A DNA stretch of 64,000 nucleotides from Blakeslea trispora (lineage: Eukaryota > Mucoromycota > Mucoromycetes > Mucorales > Choanephoraceae). Location: assembly GCA_025331445.1 (NCBI GenBank), contig JAIWNE010000075.1:97378-161377 (forward strand), in the 5' to 3' direction. Each line of letters opens with the position of its first letter. The stretch's first letter is position 1. This document shows, in pieces, positions 1 through 13,100 of the stretch. Made by a program: the position numbers and the translations under genes. The notes below the pieces were generated by a model, which was given only the letters and a program-made list of their open reading frames with translations, did not search any database and had not been told where the DNA came from.

Positions 1-818
1 GGCGATGATTTTAATCACATGCTGATTCTTTCTTCATCTCTTTCACTTTTTATACCATGTACACCTCTGTTTTGTATTAATCTCTAGTCATATAATAAAA
101 AAGAAGATTCTCCCTATTTGTAGAGGAGAGCAATCATTGACATTAGCTTATCTGGTGTTGGATAAAACAATGATAGATAAATCGTTTGTGTATTCGACAC
201 AATCGGAATGTCAATCAGATAAGGTAGGTTAAAGATGACAGTAAGCATATGGATTGATGTAGAATGATAAGCATCGGATTTGCCTTGTTCGGTTCCTTAA
301 ATTTGAGATATTTAAAGAGGCCTGTTCGATTTTCTTTCGACTATCGTTTCTTCCCTTCAATTCGTACAATGCACAAAAGCCCAATTAAACCTATGCGCAA
401 TACACAAGGAACAGATGCTGTATGCAAAGTGTGTGGTTCTTATAACCATATGACAAGTAAGTTGATAGAGCATGACAAGCCCAAAAGGTTTTAATATCTT
501 CGTGTATAGAACATTGCCCAGTTATTTGAACACTTCAATCTTATAGACTTTACCAAACCCCCTCTCCCATAGACTTTTTTTCATTTTACTTATGCTTGCT
601 CCCCCTACTCCCGTTTGTTGATATATATTAAGCAACCTTTTAATTGGAATAGCAATAAAAAATTTGGAGCATTTTCTTTTTTAGCTTTTGACCAGTGTCA
701 CAAATCAAACCTTAGTCAATAGAAAATCCCTCTATTTGTCACAAATACGCTCAAAATATACTCCAAAATACACACGTGCTTTATAAATCAGTTATTTATT
801 CTTTATATAATATACATT
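1..818. other. Intergenic; only a weak open frame
   Basis: No gene is recognised here. A 76-codon plus-strand frame (264-494) has a Cys-x2-Cys-Gly-Ser segment resembling the zinc knuckle of some fungal transposon proteins, but it has no further support. The rest is AT-rich sequence. The last part is the 3' flank of the deacetylase gene that ends at 819 on the minus strand. Confidence 0.5.
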
Positions 819-1635
819 CTAGTTGGAATGATAGGCATTGATACCTAAACATTCAGATACAGTTACAAAGGTATAGTTCTTTGAACGAACATAGTCTACC
901 ATCCAAGGAGTAAGCACCTTAGCAGATTGCTCATGCACATCGTGTTGAAGAGAAATATGGCCCAATGTTTGGCCAGGGATGTCGGCTTCAACAACATGTC
1001 TGACAAGTTCTTGTTCACTGGTCATGCCTCTATGTTCGTAATCTTTAGTGTCAATATCCCATAAGATACTACTGTAACCAAGACGCTTGACGACTTGAGC
1101 AGCAGCCTCATCCATTTCGCCTTCTGGGGGACGCATAAAAGTAGGTCTATTCAATCATAAGTATACGGTAAAATAACTAGCAGATTTTAAAGGATTACCT
1201 TTGGCCAATGGTTTCATATACCAAGTCGGAAAGATTGTTCATTTCGCTCTCTACTTGATTTGTTGTGAGTCCACGAAGAGGAATATGAGAGTAAGTGTGA
1301 CTAGCGATTTCATGACCCAATTCGTGATAGTATCTCAATACGTCAGGGTATGATTTGGGACCATCTGTAGTGTTGGATGTGGCTTCTCTGAAGTTAGTAA
1401 CCCAGTTGTGACCATTAATGAAGAAGGTTGCTTTGATATTGTTTGAATGCAAGTATTTGGCAAGATCCCAAGAGTATTGGAAAGGTCCATCATCAAAAGT
1501 CAAAGCAAAGAGACCAGGTCTGTTACAGTGAGTATATGTGTCAATTAGACTTGACTCAGTAGTGTTTGTTGTGATAGGGGCAGCGTATGTAGCAACTGCT
1601 GCTACCAATAGAGATATCAAGGTAAAAGCGTACAT
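819..1635 (-). CDS. Secreted polysaccharide (chitin) deacetylase, copy 1
   Basis: This is a NodB-type carbohydrate esterase family 4 protein, which removes acetyl groups from chitin or related wall polymers outside the cell. Two exons (1635-1199 and 1146-819) flank a 52-nt intron and give 254 residues. The N-terminus is a signal peptide (MYAFTLISLLVAAVATYAAP). All five NodB motifs are visible: LTFDDGP with the catalytic and metal aspartates, the metal-binding SHTYSH, RPPEG, DIDTKDYEH and a closing LQHDVHE. The single intron splits the Arg codon just before the third motif, at the same place as in copy 2. It is shorter than classical Mucor chitin deacetylases and has no evident GPI tail. The start is the ATG that opens the signal peptide. 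The exact substrate is inferred from the family. Confidence 0.93.
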
Positions 1636-4600
1636 GATTAAAGAGAAGAGTGAATGAGATAAAGAAGAATGAGTCTGGTTAGATGTCTCTTTTTATATGA
1701 CTGGACACCCAATGCAAAGCCTTTCTCTGGCTGAGTGATGGTAGCACAACAACAATGCGGACAACTGTTCTATTACATGCGTATGCAAAAACTTTTATAC
1801 TCAAGTATTAAAATGTTGCCATGGTATTAAACTATCAATTTGTTGATGTAGATAAAGAGTATGAAAGAGTCTAACAAAGATGAAGCTTATTCTCTCATCT
1901 GTTATTTTTTTAGGACTGCCTGTTTGTTTCTCTTGTCAATGTTCTCGTACCGAGATTTTACAATAGCATGGAATTACTTAGTTAGGAAGGGACTGAAAAA
2001 TCTATTATGATGGATGCTAAAAATAGGCACAACACTTTTTCAGAAATCCAAAGATTCTCAACAAACATCACTTTCCTGTTGGCTTATAAAAAAATAAAAA
2101 GCCATCAAATCTGCTTTTAGAGAAGTTAAAAACAAACCAAAAGCTTGCTTATTTGAACTCTGTCTTATTTCTTACGGAATACATCAACTTGATACCAAAG
2201 AAAGACCCCAAGTTGATTATAGATGACTTGTTTCTATTGTTAGTAAATAGAGGCATACATGCACAGAATTGAAGTCCAATAATTTACAAAAGCTTTTGGC
2301 TTAGAGCTTTTTAAAATGAAAATATCACATGATCGACCATCAAAGTAATTCGAGTCTCTACGGTAGCCTCCTTGTAAGAGAGTGGCATATTTGCATCATT
2401 ACCGGTTAATGAATCTAAATAACAAGATTCGCAAATCATATTCACTTACTGTTTGATCCAAGCAACATGAAGCATGCTAATATTGCCTTGTCTGATTAGC
2501 GTTAGTTAGCATTTTATCCAAGTATAGTAAGACCTATTTTAAGAAATTATTGCAATGCAATTGGATGGATGACACAACTCTGCCCTGTCAAACTGAACGT
2601 AAGAGGAAGTTAGCTTAAAACACTAGTCGGTTTGGTTCCATTACAGAAAGGCTGATTTTAGTCGACCCATTTTAGTGATTATGCGAATAATCGTAAAAAG
2701 CAACAGCACCTTCCTTATGATTCGATTGTGCAACAACTACTATATCCCAGTATGTTTACTTGAAGAGAGAAAAAGAAGAAGATGATGATAAGCATACGAT
2801 ACAGATGACATTGCTAGATTGCTGATTGCATTGGGTAGCCAGAAAAAACTTGACATAAAACAAATAGAGAAGAGGCAGAAGAGAAACTGATTAGCAATCA
2901 ACAGTGAGAGAAATCTGCCCAAGTACACACAAGATATCAATTAGGATGAGATGCCATTGCACAAATGTTATGAATTTATCTCTCTTGCAGCAATTTCGCT
3001 GTTTCCAATAGGCATTCATAAGGCCTGTTATATCAAGCATACAGCATGATATAATTAAAAAGGGTTCAGATCAACAAGTACAATTATATAGCAACGACTT
3101 CAATGTTTGAGATTGTATAACTTGAGATGATCGTATCATCTTAGTAGTAATACATGATTCAGTTGAGCAAGCAACAAATGAGTAAGACTATATAATATCT
3201 ATCTACTGTCATGTTGTGATGATAAATATAATACATACTTCAAGACACTTAAAAGTAATTCCTCAATGTTGTCTCACTAATGCAGAACTGATACAAAACC
3301 ACTTGGTATGAATAGACCTTACTTCACTCTAATAAACAGCACTTCTTTATCGTTTTATAAATTTGCCAGCATTTTGGCATCTAACAAATCAACACTTAGA
3401 ACCCTTTACACTTCTTTTCCTGCACTCATTGACCTCCATTGTGGGTAATGATGTGAAGAAACTTCATTATCAATCCCTACTAATAGCCTTAAAGACAGAA
3501 TGAGCGACCTCTTCTTATAAGGGGATCTTTCTAGTTGCCTCTCTTTTGTGGGTGTTGGTTCAATCATACAGATATCTAGACTGACTGCTGAGCACATCCT
3601 TCTTGTCTGTTATACCTCTGACTAACTTACTATTGACAAGTTTCGACCCTCTTCTTTTACAATAGTTTGATCAAGCGACATATTACCATTTATCTACATT
3701 TTCAGTTATATCTGTATATTGCTTTTTGTACTACTGACCCTTTCTCTCACATTCTTAATAGACTTGCAAACCCCCAGTGATATCGCAAGTTCATCTGAAC
3801 CACTTTAATGAATGCCTTACTTCAGATTTCTTATCTGGAACAAAAACAGGATAATACTTGCAGTAAAATAAACCAGCAATATTACATATTTCCATTAAAG
3901 TTATGCATCACCCAGTTGCTCTACTAACATGTCTATAAGCCTGACTATAGCAGTACTAAAAAGAATCACCAACTACAACATATATTCAGCCTGGAGTTTA
4001 TATACCTTTGAGAACACAGCAGAGTTCAGCAGGAACAATGCATGGTTTTAGTAGACCTATTTTTTGTGGACCGAGAAACCCATTTGATAGCTACGTTTTA
4101 CGCTGGTAGCTTTGTATTGAGACAATTAGAAGACAGCTTGATGAAGGGCTCAGTTGCTTTGGTAGTGTTGTGCTCAGTATCAAGTATGCCGGTAGAAGAA
4201 AAGAGATTTTGGAAACGAGGAGGAAGCTACCTAATAGGTTGTTATCTGATCACAAAAATGATAGAGTGGCAGTCAGTAACACACATCTTGGCAAGGTTCC
4301 AGCAGTACCTGAGCTCAAATCAGCGAGACCAATAGACGTCTATGAGTGAGGTTATAAATTCTTAGATGCAAAGTCTTGGGACACAACAGGAATACAAAGT
4401 TGTTTCAATAAACATCAGTTCATAAAAGACAAAAGCCTATCAATACACAAGAAACACAGAGGATAGGAGAGGGTTGAGATTTGTATTTACAACAATATTA
4501 AACGCAAACATTGCTGTATTTAAAAATGTCGGATCCTCAAAAATGACTGGCTGTAGCATGATCATCCAATATTGTACCTTTAAAACACAACCTGCTGTCA

Positions 4601-4755
4601 AATTTCATTTTAGCGCAATGAGAACGAGATTTTGGAAACTCCGCTTATAATCTGGAATTAACGTACAGTTGAAATATGACTATGCCTTATTTAAACAAAA
4701 AGCTATCTGGATTAGAGGAACACAAGGGAAAGAAAGTTTATTAGGGGCTAGTAAA
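1636..4755. other. Three-kilobase spacer with no recognised gene
   Basis: Apart from the promoter of copy 1 at its left end, I see no supported gene. Short frames (for example 4042-4335 plus and 3406-3597 minus) show no domain, no splice-extended partner and no family resemblance. Stop codons are frequent in all frames. A decayed gene or transposon is possible but cannot be shown by eye. Confidence 0.5.
1691..1697 (-). promoter_or_regulatory. Probable TATA box of deacetylase copy 1
   Basis: TATAAAA reads on the minus strand about 56 nt before the ATG at 1635. Copies 2 and 3 have the same kind of element at nearly the same distance, which supports a shared promoter layout. Confidence 0.55.
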
Positions 4756-5745
4756 TTACAAAGCAAGAGTGATGTCGATGTGAGTTGCGCTATCAACAGC
4801 AGCAACGGCATCGGTAAGAGTACCGTTGGTGGAGAGGGTATCGTTTACATAAGCGGGAACACCAATACAGTCAGAGACAGTGACAAATTGGTAGCCCTTT
4901 TCCTTGACGTAGTTGACAAGCCAAGGAACAAGCTCAGTGACGGTGTGCTCATGGATATCGTGTTCAAGAGCAATGTGACCCATTGTAACGTTGGCAACAT
5001 CCTTGTCAATAACATTCTTGACTTCGGTTTGTTCAGCAGTCAAACCTCTCTTACGCCAGTCGTTGGTATCAATGTCCCACAAGATGTTGTGGTAGCCGAG
5101 ATCCTTCAAGACCTTGCTAGAGACCTTATCGGTAACACCTTCAGGAGGACGCATCAATTGGACTCTGTTGAAGTTATTAGACATCTTGGTTTATGAAATG
5201 CTATTTTTATGATAGCCTACCTCTTGCCAATGGCTTGGAAGATAATATCAGATTGAGTGTTCATTTGCTCCTTGACTTGGGTTTCAGTCATGTTAGCAAG
5301 ATCCTTGTGTTGCCAAGTATGACTACCAACTTCGTGACCTAAATCGTAGTAGTGCTTGATTACTTCCAAATAACTCTTTGAGCCTTCATCGGTGGTAGCA
5401 TTAGCATGGAGAACATCACTATAAAAGGATCAATAATCATATCATTTGTTTACTCTTATGCTATACATACACAGCATTGGCACCGTTAAGGAAGAAAGTA
5501 GCCTTAATACCTTGCTCGTGCAAGGTCTTGGCCAAAGCCCAAGAGTATGGGCCAGGTCCATCATCGAAAGTCAAGGCGAAGACGCCAGGTCTGTTACATT
5601 GTTTGTATGTTTCAACAGTAGTGGTGTTGTCAACCTTGGCAGCTTCAGTGGCGGTCGAAGCATGATCTGTAGTTGTGTGTGTGGGACGACCCATAACGAG
5701 AGTAGCAGCGTAAGCTAAAGTAAGGAATAAGGCAGAGGTACGCAT
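4756..5745 (-). CDS. Secreted polysaccharide (chitin) deacetylase, copy 2
   Basis: A second CE4/NodB deacetylase, built from three exons (5745-5471, 5418-5221, 5164-4756) with introns of 52 and 56 nt. Exon lengths sum to 882 nt, giving 293 residues. The signal peptide starts at the inner ATG (MRTSALFLTLAYAATLVMG); an upstream in-frame ATG at 5802 would put an extra hydrophobic stretch in front and overlaps the TATA region, so I did not use it. Motifs seen are LTFDDGP, GHEVGSHTWQH, RPPEG, DIDTNDWR and LEHDIHE. After the shared end (GVPAYV) it carries an extra tail of about 28 residues rich in Thr, Ala and Asp that copies 1 and 3 lack. One intron sits at the same codon as the intron of copy 1; the other matches the second intron of copy 3. 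Confidence 0.93.
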
Positions 5746-6126
5746 AGTGTAAAGGAATGTAAAGATGAGTTGGATGAAGAAAAGAAAGGTATAAAACTTC
5801 ACTGGTATTTATAATTTTTTTTTAAATGACTATGCTCCAAAAATAAGATATTGATGGAATTCTATGATCTGTGAGTACTTTGACATGCGGAAAAGTAAAT
5901 ATTGCACATCGAATAGAAAACGAAGATCATTATTTTTCCAAATTCACTCGTGTTGCATGGCAACCAATTCTTGCATTTTCCAAATTTGATACTTAAATGC
6001 ACAGAAGTTTGATGTACAAAAAAAGAATTTTAATAAATACAGTGTTATCTTCTAAAATAAAATTGAGGCGAGAGGGGTTCCCTTTTTTGATTTTGAGAGG
6101 AAAGGAGATTTAAAATTTACAGAGGT
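5746..6126. other. Spacer between deacetylase copies 2 and 3
   Basis: About 380 bases that hold the copy 2 promoter and the 3' flank of copy 3. No gene or repeat is seen. Confidence 0.6.
5806..5813 (-). promoter_or_regulatory. Probable TATA box of deacetylase copy 2
   Basis: TATAAATA on the minus strand, roughly 60-70 nt before the ATG at 5745, parallel to the elements in front of copies 1 and 3. Confidence 0.5.
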
Positions 6127-7057
6127 TTAGCTATAGTAAGCAGGGACACCCAAACAGTCAGAGACAGTAACAAACTCATAGTTCTTGGATTTGATATACT
6201 CAATAGCCCAAGGGACAAGCTCGTTCACTGTCTGGTCAAAGACTTCGTGTTCAAGAGTGATGTGACCAATAGATTTAGCAGTATCTTGGTCCATAGCTTG
6301 ATAAGCAGCCTTTTCTTCTTCAAAGTTGTGGTTTCTCCAATCATTGGTATCGACATCCCAGTTAACAACAGCATAGCCAAGCTTTCTCAAGGTAGCCAAT
6401 GCATTATCATCATAAGCACCAGTAGGAGGACGCATGATAGCGGGTCTGAGTCCGATTGCCTTCTTGATGATATCAGATTGTGTGTTCATTTGATATTCAA
6501 TATCTTCAGTAGAAAGACCAGCAAGTACTTTGTGCTGATAAGTATGACTGGCTACTTCATGACCCATTTCCTTGTAGTGAGCAATAACTTCCATATATGT
6601 CTTCTGGCCATCAGAAGTGTCAACACTGTCAGTCTCAACATTACTATAGAAAGGAAAAGTGAGTTACATCAAGAAAGTTTGTGAGCCGTTTTTGTAACTT
6701 ACACCCAGTTATTGCCGTTGATGAAGAAGGTAGCAGTAATGTTTTGTTCTTTGAGAGATTTGGCCAAATCCCAAGAATATTGGTAAGGTCCATCATCGAA
6801 ACTAAGAGCAAAGACACCAGGTCTGTTACAAGAGACATAAACCCCATTTTGAACATTATCACCAGTAGGGGCTTCAACAGGAGCGGGAGCAGAGTAACTT
6901 CCAGCATCTGTATTAGTCTATTAAAAATCAGGTCAATTTAATAATGTCTGTGGGACAACAGCTTTCCTTGGCTTCTATTTCTTCTACTTACGGAAGGAGC
7001 AGGTGCACCCATGGCAAGAGTGGCCATAGCTAAAGTAAAGGCGGCGGAGAAGAGCAT
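6127..7057 (-). CDS. Secreted polysaccharide (chitin) deacetylase, copy 3
   Basis: A third CE4/NodB deacetylase. Three exons (7057-6992, 6917-6703, 6643-6127) separated by introns of 74 and 59 nt give 798 nt and 265 residues. Exon 1 encodes just the signal peptide (MLFSAAFTLAMATLAMGAP). The first catalytic motif is LSFDDGP, with Ser where copies 1 and 2 have Thr. The others are GHEVASHTYQH, RPPTG, DVDTNDWR and LEHEVFD, where the final His of the fifth motif is replaced by Phe although the key L-x-H is kept. It lacks the intron before RPP that copies 1 and 2 share, and it alone has an intron after the signal peptide. Tandem placement on one strand indicates local duplication followed by intron gain or loss. 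Confidence 0.93.
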
Positions 7058-10000
7058 TTGTAAAGAGCAATGGGATAGAATGAGAATCAATGATACCGAA
7101 TGAATGCAAATCCCCCTTTTATATTGAAAACAGTTTTTTTTTCATGCTGACTTTATTTCTTTGTTCAATCATTTTAGCGTACCTATTTTTATACACTAGA
7201 CTGGAAAAAACTGTGTCTAGATGGTTGGTTGGAGTAGGTTTTAGAACTCGGAATAATAAGCAAAAAAAAAAAAAAAAAAAAAACTATAATGTAAGAATAC
7301 AGATTTGATCGATAGCTTTCTAGTTCAGGGCATTTATTGAGGAAAGGATGACTTGTCTGATTTGCCTGGCAGCATGTATTTTTACATTTCTATTTCTTCA
7401 GCTTAACAAATGGCAAAATTCGAATGCTTCTGGAAATTATAGTCTTCAATGGTCATCACAAACTAAAAGACATATCGACGTTATGGCGTAATGCTCAGAT
7501 CTATTATTACTTTTTGTCAGCTTCGGCCCTTGATCGTAAAAAAAAATTTTGAGCAGGCGCTTATACATTTTTTCCTTTTTTTGTAATAAAATTCAGTTAT
7601 TTTTAGTTTATAAAGATAAAAAAGTAAAAAAACAAAAAAAAAGAACAATTAGACAAAGATATGATTTGGTGGCTTCATTTTAGATGAGGTTCGCTTTTTT
7701 CAGGAACTTGTTCTTGAGATAGCATCTTTCTCATTGACTTAGATAGATGGAGCGTATCTAGTAAGTTCAGGAATATTGTTTTAAAGCGTTGCTCAACAGC
7801 AAGCAATCATTTCTTGTTAATGAAAACAGCTTTTTCTAGATCTAGAAGGTGTCTGCAATTGCTTTGGTGACACAAAGAGTTTACTTATATAATGAATAGA
7901 ATAATAAAAACAAATCACTTTCTTTTTATAAAATTAAGTATAAAGAGAGAAGGAAGACGGATATCGGAAAAAGATACATGCAAGTGTCATTTCAGTATAT
8001 AGCTGAACTAAAAAAAAGCAGTGTCGGACAGCTCCCACCCTCTTTACTGCATAAAGCGGGAAGCATATGTACATATGCAAAGTTATCCTTCGTCATTACA
8101 TGTATTTAGTGAACGTTTTGAGTATTGATCTCGAGATGGATGAAACGATATGCCCATCAAAGCGCCACTAGTGATCCAAATCAAATAAAATTAGCTGCAG
8201 CCATTGTTAATTATGACAAGAAATCTGAAACAATTATTTTAAACCTTTGCCATTAATTCGCCATCAATTAATTGATAATAAATACAAAAAGAGACATTTA
8301 TGAGAGTGAAAAAAAAACACATATAGTTACAGAAAACACTGTTTTAAGATTCATGTATTTCAACAAGACACAAAGTCTGTGTATTTTCCTTGTTTTGCTA
8401 AGCCTACGTAGTTTGAACTATTTTTGATGTTACTATGCAAAACGATCTCGGGATGTAACCGTATAAAACTATCTTTTTCCGTTTTAAATTTAGCAACAAA
8501 CTTATGGTTCCGATTGTATACCAAAAATTCATTAGACGATCTGTCTTTGGCAATGGAGTGTACTGTTGTTCTTTACGCTCTCGAGAAAAAAAACAGACTA
8601 ACCAACCATCAATATTCTACCTTGAGCTAAGCAACAACAGAAATGGTATCAGAGTTAGTCAAAGAGATCTAATCAAATCCCTCAATCATATACATTTTGT
8701 TAGTTTCGTGAATATAGATATTTGGATTGGATTGCTCAACATGTATAAGCCAAAAGCAAGCGCACATGCTGAATGATAAGCTGTATTTCTATACCCTATC
8801 TTGGATCTAACTGATATATGACAAGCATCCTGCTCGAAAAAAAAAAACTGGTCTGATCTGCTTCTCAAAACAGAAAAGACTATCATCGATTGGGTCAAAG
8901 TCATTATCCCTTACAGGTAAACCTTTTTGGAACTATGAGGAATAATTAAAACGATAGTGACATTTCTGTCAAACAAAAACGCAGCCATTGTTCGAGTTCT
9001 AGCAAACTTCCGGCTTACATAGGTTGCAAAATTATATAGTGCAGATTGCGGCTTTCAGGTAGTAATAAAGGAAAAGACAAAGAGGTGTCGTTCTCTGGCT
9101 TCAATCGACGTATCATGTAAGGTTTGCCTAAACATATCATGGATACATCAAGAACCCTGGCCAAGTAGAGCTCATTCGGGTACACAACGCGACTTTTGGA
9201 CATACAAGGCAGACTCTTTTTTGAGGATATATGGCCTATTCTAGTTTTATGTGATATTTGATTTTTAGGTGATTTGTTTTTCAAAATGCTTCAATAATTT
9301 CTGAATAAAGTGTAGAATATATGGTTTCATTAAAAGTTGGTATCATACAGAAATTGAGGATGACAATTGCTTTGATTGCAAGGCAGTTCATTCATTGTTT
9401 CTTAAAAGCACGAAAATAAAACAAAAAATTAAAGAAATTCAAAGATCCATTAATGCAAGCTTATGATAGCAGAAGAGCTGCTACTTGTAGTAATGCTGTT
9501 GTCTGTGGTACATATTATGGTAACACATTTGCATCAGCCATACTCGACTCCATTAGCTAGTTGCGGTTTGACTACATGAAATAATATTGGATTAAAGAAG
9601 CTAGCTCCGATACGGATATCCCAAGCTTAGGGCCAGCCCTGTTAGTTTGAGAAGAGGTCGACAGGACTAAGGACTGCAGACGAAGTTCATCAAGTGAGTC
9701 GTTTCTTGACATCTAGAAGCAGTCACACGAAGGTTTGTGTGTGGGGATTAAAAACGGAGGTTTGAATTGTTTCTCAGAGCCGCACCATATTAAAAGAGAG
9801 CCAATCGCTTTTCCGAGAAAACGCATTGACTTTTTTGTTTCTTTACTATGAAGTGAAAATGATGTGACAGTTGTTTCTTGTTTGAGAGGGGCTTTCTTAT
9901 TGTAATGACGAAATAAAAAAACCATCTTCCTTCTTTTCTTCTTTGTTTTGGTCCTACAATAGCATGTCTCTACATATTTCAAATCAGAATCAAGGCATGT

Positions 10001-10126
10001 ATCTTTTTCAGTTTTGGTTTTTTTTGTGTTGAACTTTTTATTTTATTTTTCTTTCTTTTTTTTTTCTGTACTATTTAAACATCAGATAGATAGACAAACA
10101 ATAAGCTGACACTTTCTATAAACTAG
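7058..10126. other. Gene-free stretch before the PAS kinase
   Basis: Holds the copy 3 promoter, a poly-A run near 7261-7281 and AT-rich sequence. Short frames at 8424-8776, 9015-9284 and 9713-9982 show no domain or convincing composition. The right end may include the first exon of the PAS kinase: an ATG at 9964 starts a 31-nt candidate exon that joins in frame if a GC-AG intron is accepted. Confidence 0.5.
7117..7123 (-). promoter_or_regulatory. Probable TATA box of deacetylase copy 3
   Basis: TATAAAA on the minus strand about 60 nt before the ATG at 7057, the same spacing as in the two sister genes. Confidence 0.55.
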
Positions 10127-13100
10127 ATGACAACCAAACATACCTTTCCAAAGACCCACTAGAAAAGTGTCTCGTTAACTTTAGGTAGGGATAAAAACAA
10201 GAGCAAAAAAAGAGGCGTTATTTACCTAACACAACTGTCTAAAGAACAAGCAATGATTCTTCACCCAAGTCTGGTTTTTCAGACAGCGAAGAAAACAACA
10301 CAAACGAAGTAGCCCTTCAAGGCTTTGAGCGCTTTAGAGAAAGCAGTGTTACTTCCATTGAAGACAATACAGTGTCCATAACCACAAACCCACCGCCTAA
10401 CGATTCGATAGCAGAATACTGCGCTGAATCTTTATATAGCTACAGCTTCACGCCACTTTCTCGCGTTCATAAAGCAGCAAAAATTAAGCGTCAGATCCTG
10501 AGCCGAGGTATGGACTATATGCAGCGCATCCGATGGAAGACAGGTGAAAGAGATACAGGTAGACGGTTTTCTCAGCCCGATATTGGTGTGTTAGACCAAA
10601 ACAACGATTGGGTTACAGAAGCACCTGAGAACATTCAGAAGTTAAAGATTTGTCCATCACTAAACGATATTGCTTCACGAAATCCGGAGCTTGTTCCTTC
10701 CGCTTCAAGCTTGTTTCCTCATCATTCGTCTAGCAGTAACAGCAATGAGAGATTGGATAGAGACATAAGACATCCTGAACCCACTTTGTCGTCACCTATA
10801 CCTAATTCGACACTGAGACACAGTATAGCCATTGATCATTCCGAGCAAAGGACAAATGATAACGATTTGAGCAGGCGACAGGCAATAGAAGCACTTCACA
10901 ATCTATCGCCTATTTATGAAATGCCACAGCCAACGTCTGAGTTGCCATATTCAACACAATATACGCGAGCCTTACACGCCCCTTCTCGCTTCCTTCCTCA
11001 AAATCAAGCTATATTGACGACCGACGCAGATGCTACTATTTTATTGTTCAACGACATGGCAAGTCTCTGCTTTGGCTTTGACAAGTCATATATTGGAAAG
11101 TCTATACTCTATGCATTAGAAGACCCATTTAGAAATCAGATCAAAAATATTTTGAGGAGAAGGCGCACCACTGATCAAGGAATGCAATCTGAAAAAGGTT
11201 TGGTATTGGTATGCGGTATTGTAGTTCCTATTCGAAAGACAAATGGCGAGACTTTATCTGCAGCATCGCTCTGGCTAAAGGAAAAAATGACAGAGGAAGG
11301 CAAGTGTATATATATTTGGATTTTTGAAGAAATCTACGAAACTTCATTATCTGTTCAACTGGACGACAAGGTAAAAGAGAATGAAAGGAATTATAGAGAA
11401 TAAGTGAGCTTATAAATTATGGCTGCAATAGGGCAAAGTGATGGAAGTAGCCGACACGATTAAGGAATTGTTTGGTTATGAGACTGATCAGATTGTTGGC
11501 AGCCCTATCACTCAAATTATTCCGGCTTTGACAGACAGAAATCGAGTAACTCCAAATGTTGATTTAAATCAGATTGACAAACTCAAGTTTTATGGTGGCA
11601 AATCAAAAAGTGGGGTCTGCTTTCCTACCATGATCAACACCTATCAATCGACCAACAAACTCAAGATTGTATCCCTGCCATCTATTGCTGGTCTGATCAC
11701 TGTTCACAGCAATGGAAAAATTCAAAGTATTAACCCGGTGCCCGCAAAATATTTGTTCGGCTATTCAACAGAGACCTTGATCGAGAAATTCAGTATAGAC
11801 CAGATCATCCCTCAGTTCTCTAAGATTGTTAGTAGCTTAAGACGTTGCAAGCTTCTGCAATTCTCAAGTACAGTGAACAATCATGCCTGTCGATGGGCTA
11901 TATCAGAAATATTTAGCACAGAAAAGTACCAATCGATGGAGCTTGAGCAGTCTTTGAAACACCTTGAGCGACAACCGTCTATTAGTGTGAACGGTCAAGC
12001 ATTACCAATTATTTATGCAGTACACCGAGACGGAAGCCAGTTTGAAATCCAATTGCAATTAAGACTCATCAAAAGTGAAGAAGAAGATTTAGTTAGTGTT
12101 TGGGTTACATATGATCGGATTTATGCTTTAAAGAGATCAAAAAAGGCTGCGCTAGCAGTTGCTGCTGCTACTGCTGCCGCAAAAAAGCGATTGTCTCAAG
12201 AAAACCACCTTACTGTACCTTCACCTCTCATGAACAATCAAAGCCGACATCCTTTAAGCCCTGAGCCAGACAATGCACAACTACAGCAAGATAAAGAGCC
12301 AAAACCATCACCGAATACCACTGTTAAGAAGAGACCACCTATTCGAACCTATGGTATTTCCTCTTTCGGTTCTGTCGACAAAAGCAGGGCTCTGTTTCCA
12401 GGTGGACTTTCTGATCAGTCAGAAGAGGAGGTTCCCAAAGTATCTCAAGAATCGATAAAACAAGAAAAGAAAGAGGATCATCCTATGGATGATTATGTCA
12501 TCGTTGGCACATTAGGAGAAGGCGCTTATGGCACAGCAAAGTTGGCTTATCGGAAGGATGACCCAGAACAAGTAAATATATCTATAGTTGGTAAAAAAAA
12601 AACGAAGTACTTACGTTCACTTTTCAGAAAAAAGTAGTGATCAAGTTCATTGCCAAGTCTAGAATTATAGTTGATTCATGGATAAGAGATCGAAAGCTAG
12701 GTCTGATACCTCTAGAGATTCATATATTGAAAAAGCTCAAGGATCACCCTCAAGCAAATTGTTGTTCATTGGGTTAGTATACTAAAGTCACTCTAGGAAA
12801 AACAAACAGGTATTGATTTCTTTTTTTTTGGCTTTTGTCTCTAGAGACTTACATGGAGGATGAAGATACATACTTTGTTGTTATGAAATTATTTGGTACA
12901 AGCAGTATGGACTTGTTTGATTACATTGAGTTAAACGAAAAGATATCTGAAACAGAAGTGAAGAACATCTTTCGACAGGTAGCGCTAGCAGTGGAGCATA
13001 TTCAAAGTCTTCGAGTGGTGCATCGAGATATCAAGGATGAGAACATTTTATTGGATGAGACAGGATGTATCCATTTGATAGATTTTGGTAGTGCTGCTTA

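Noticed and set aside
4042..4335. Plus-strand frame of 97 codons
   Set aside because: No domain, no splice partner and a mixed composition. I found nothing to distinguish it from chance.
4669..5196. Plus-strand frame of 175 codons
   Set aside because: It is the antisense of exon 3 of deacetylase copy 2, whose motifs and splicing are clear. Codon bias of the real gene leaves the opposite strand open.
7486..9284. Several short frames in the gap before the PAS kinase (8424-8776, 9015-9284)
   Set aside because: No motif, no family resemblance and no consistent splice extension.
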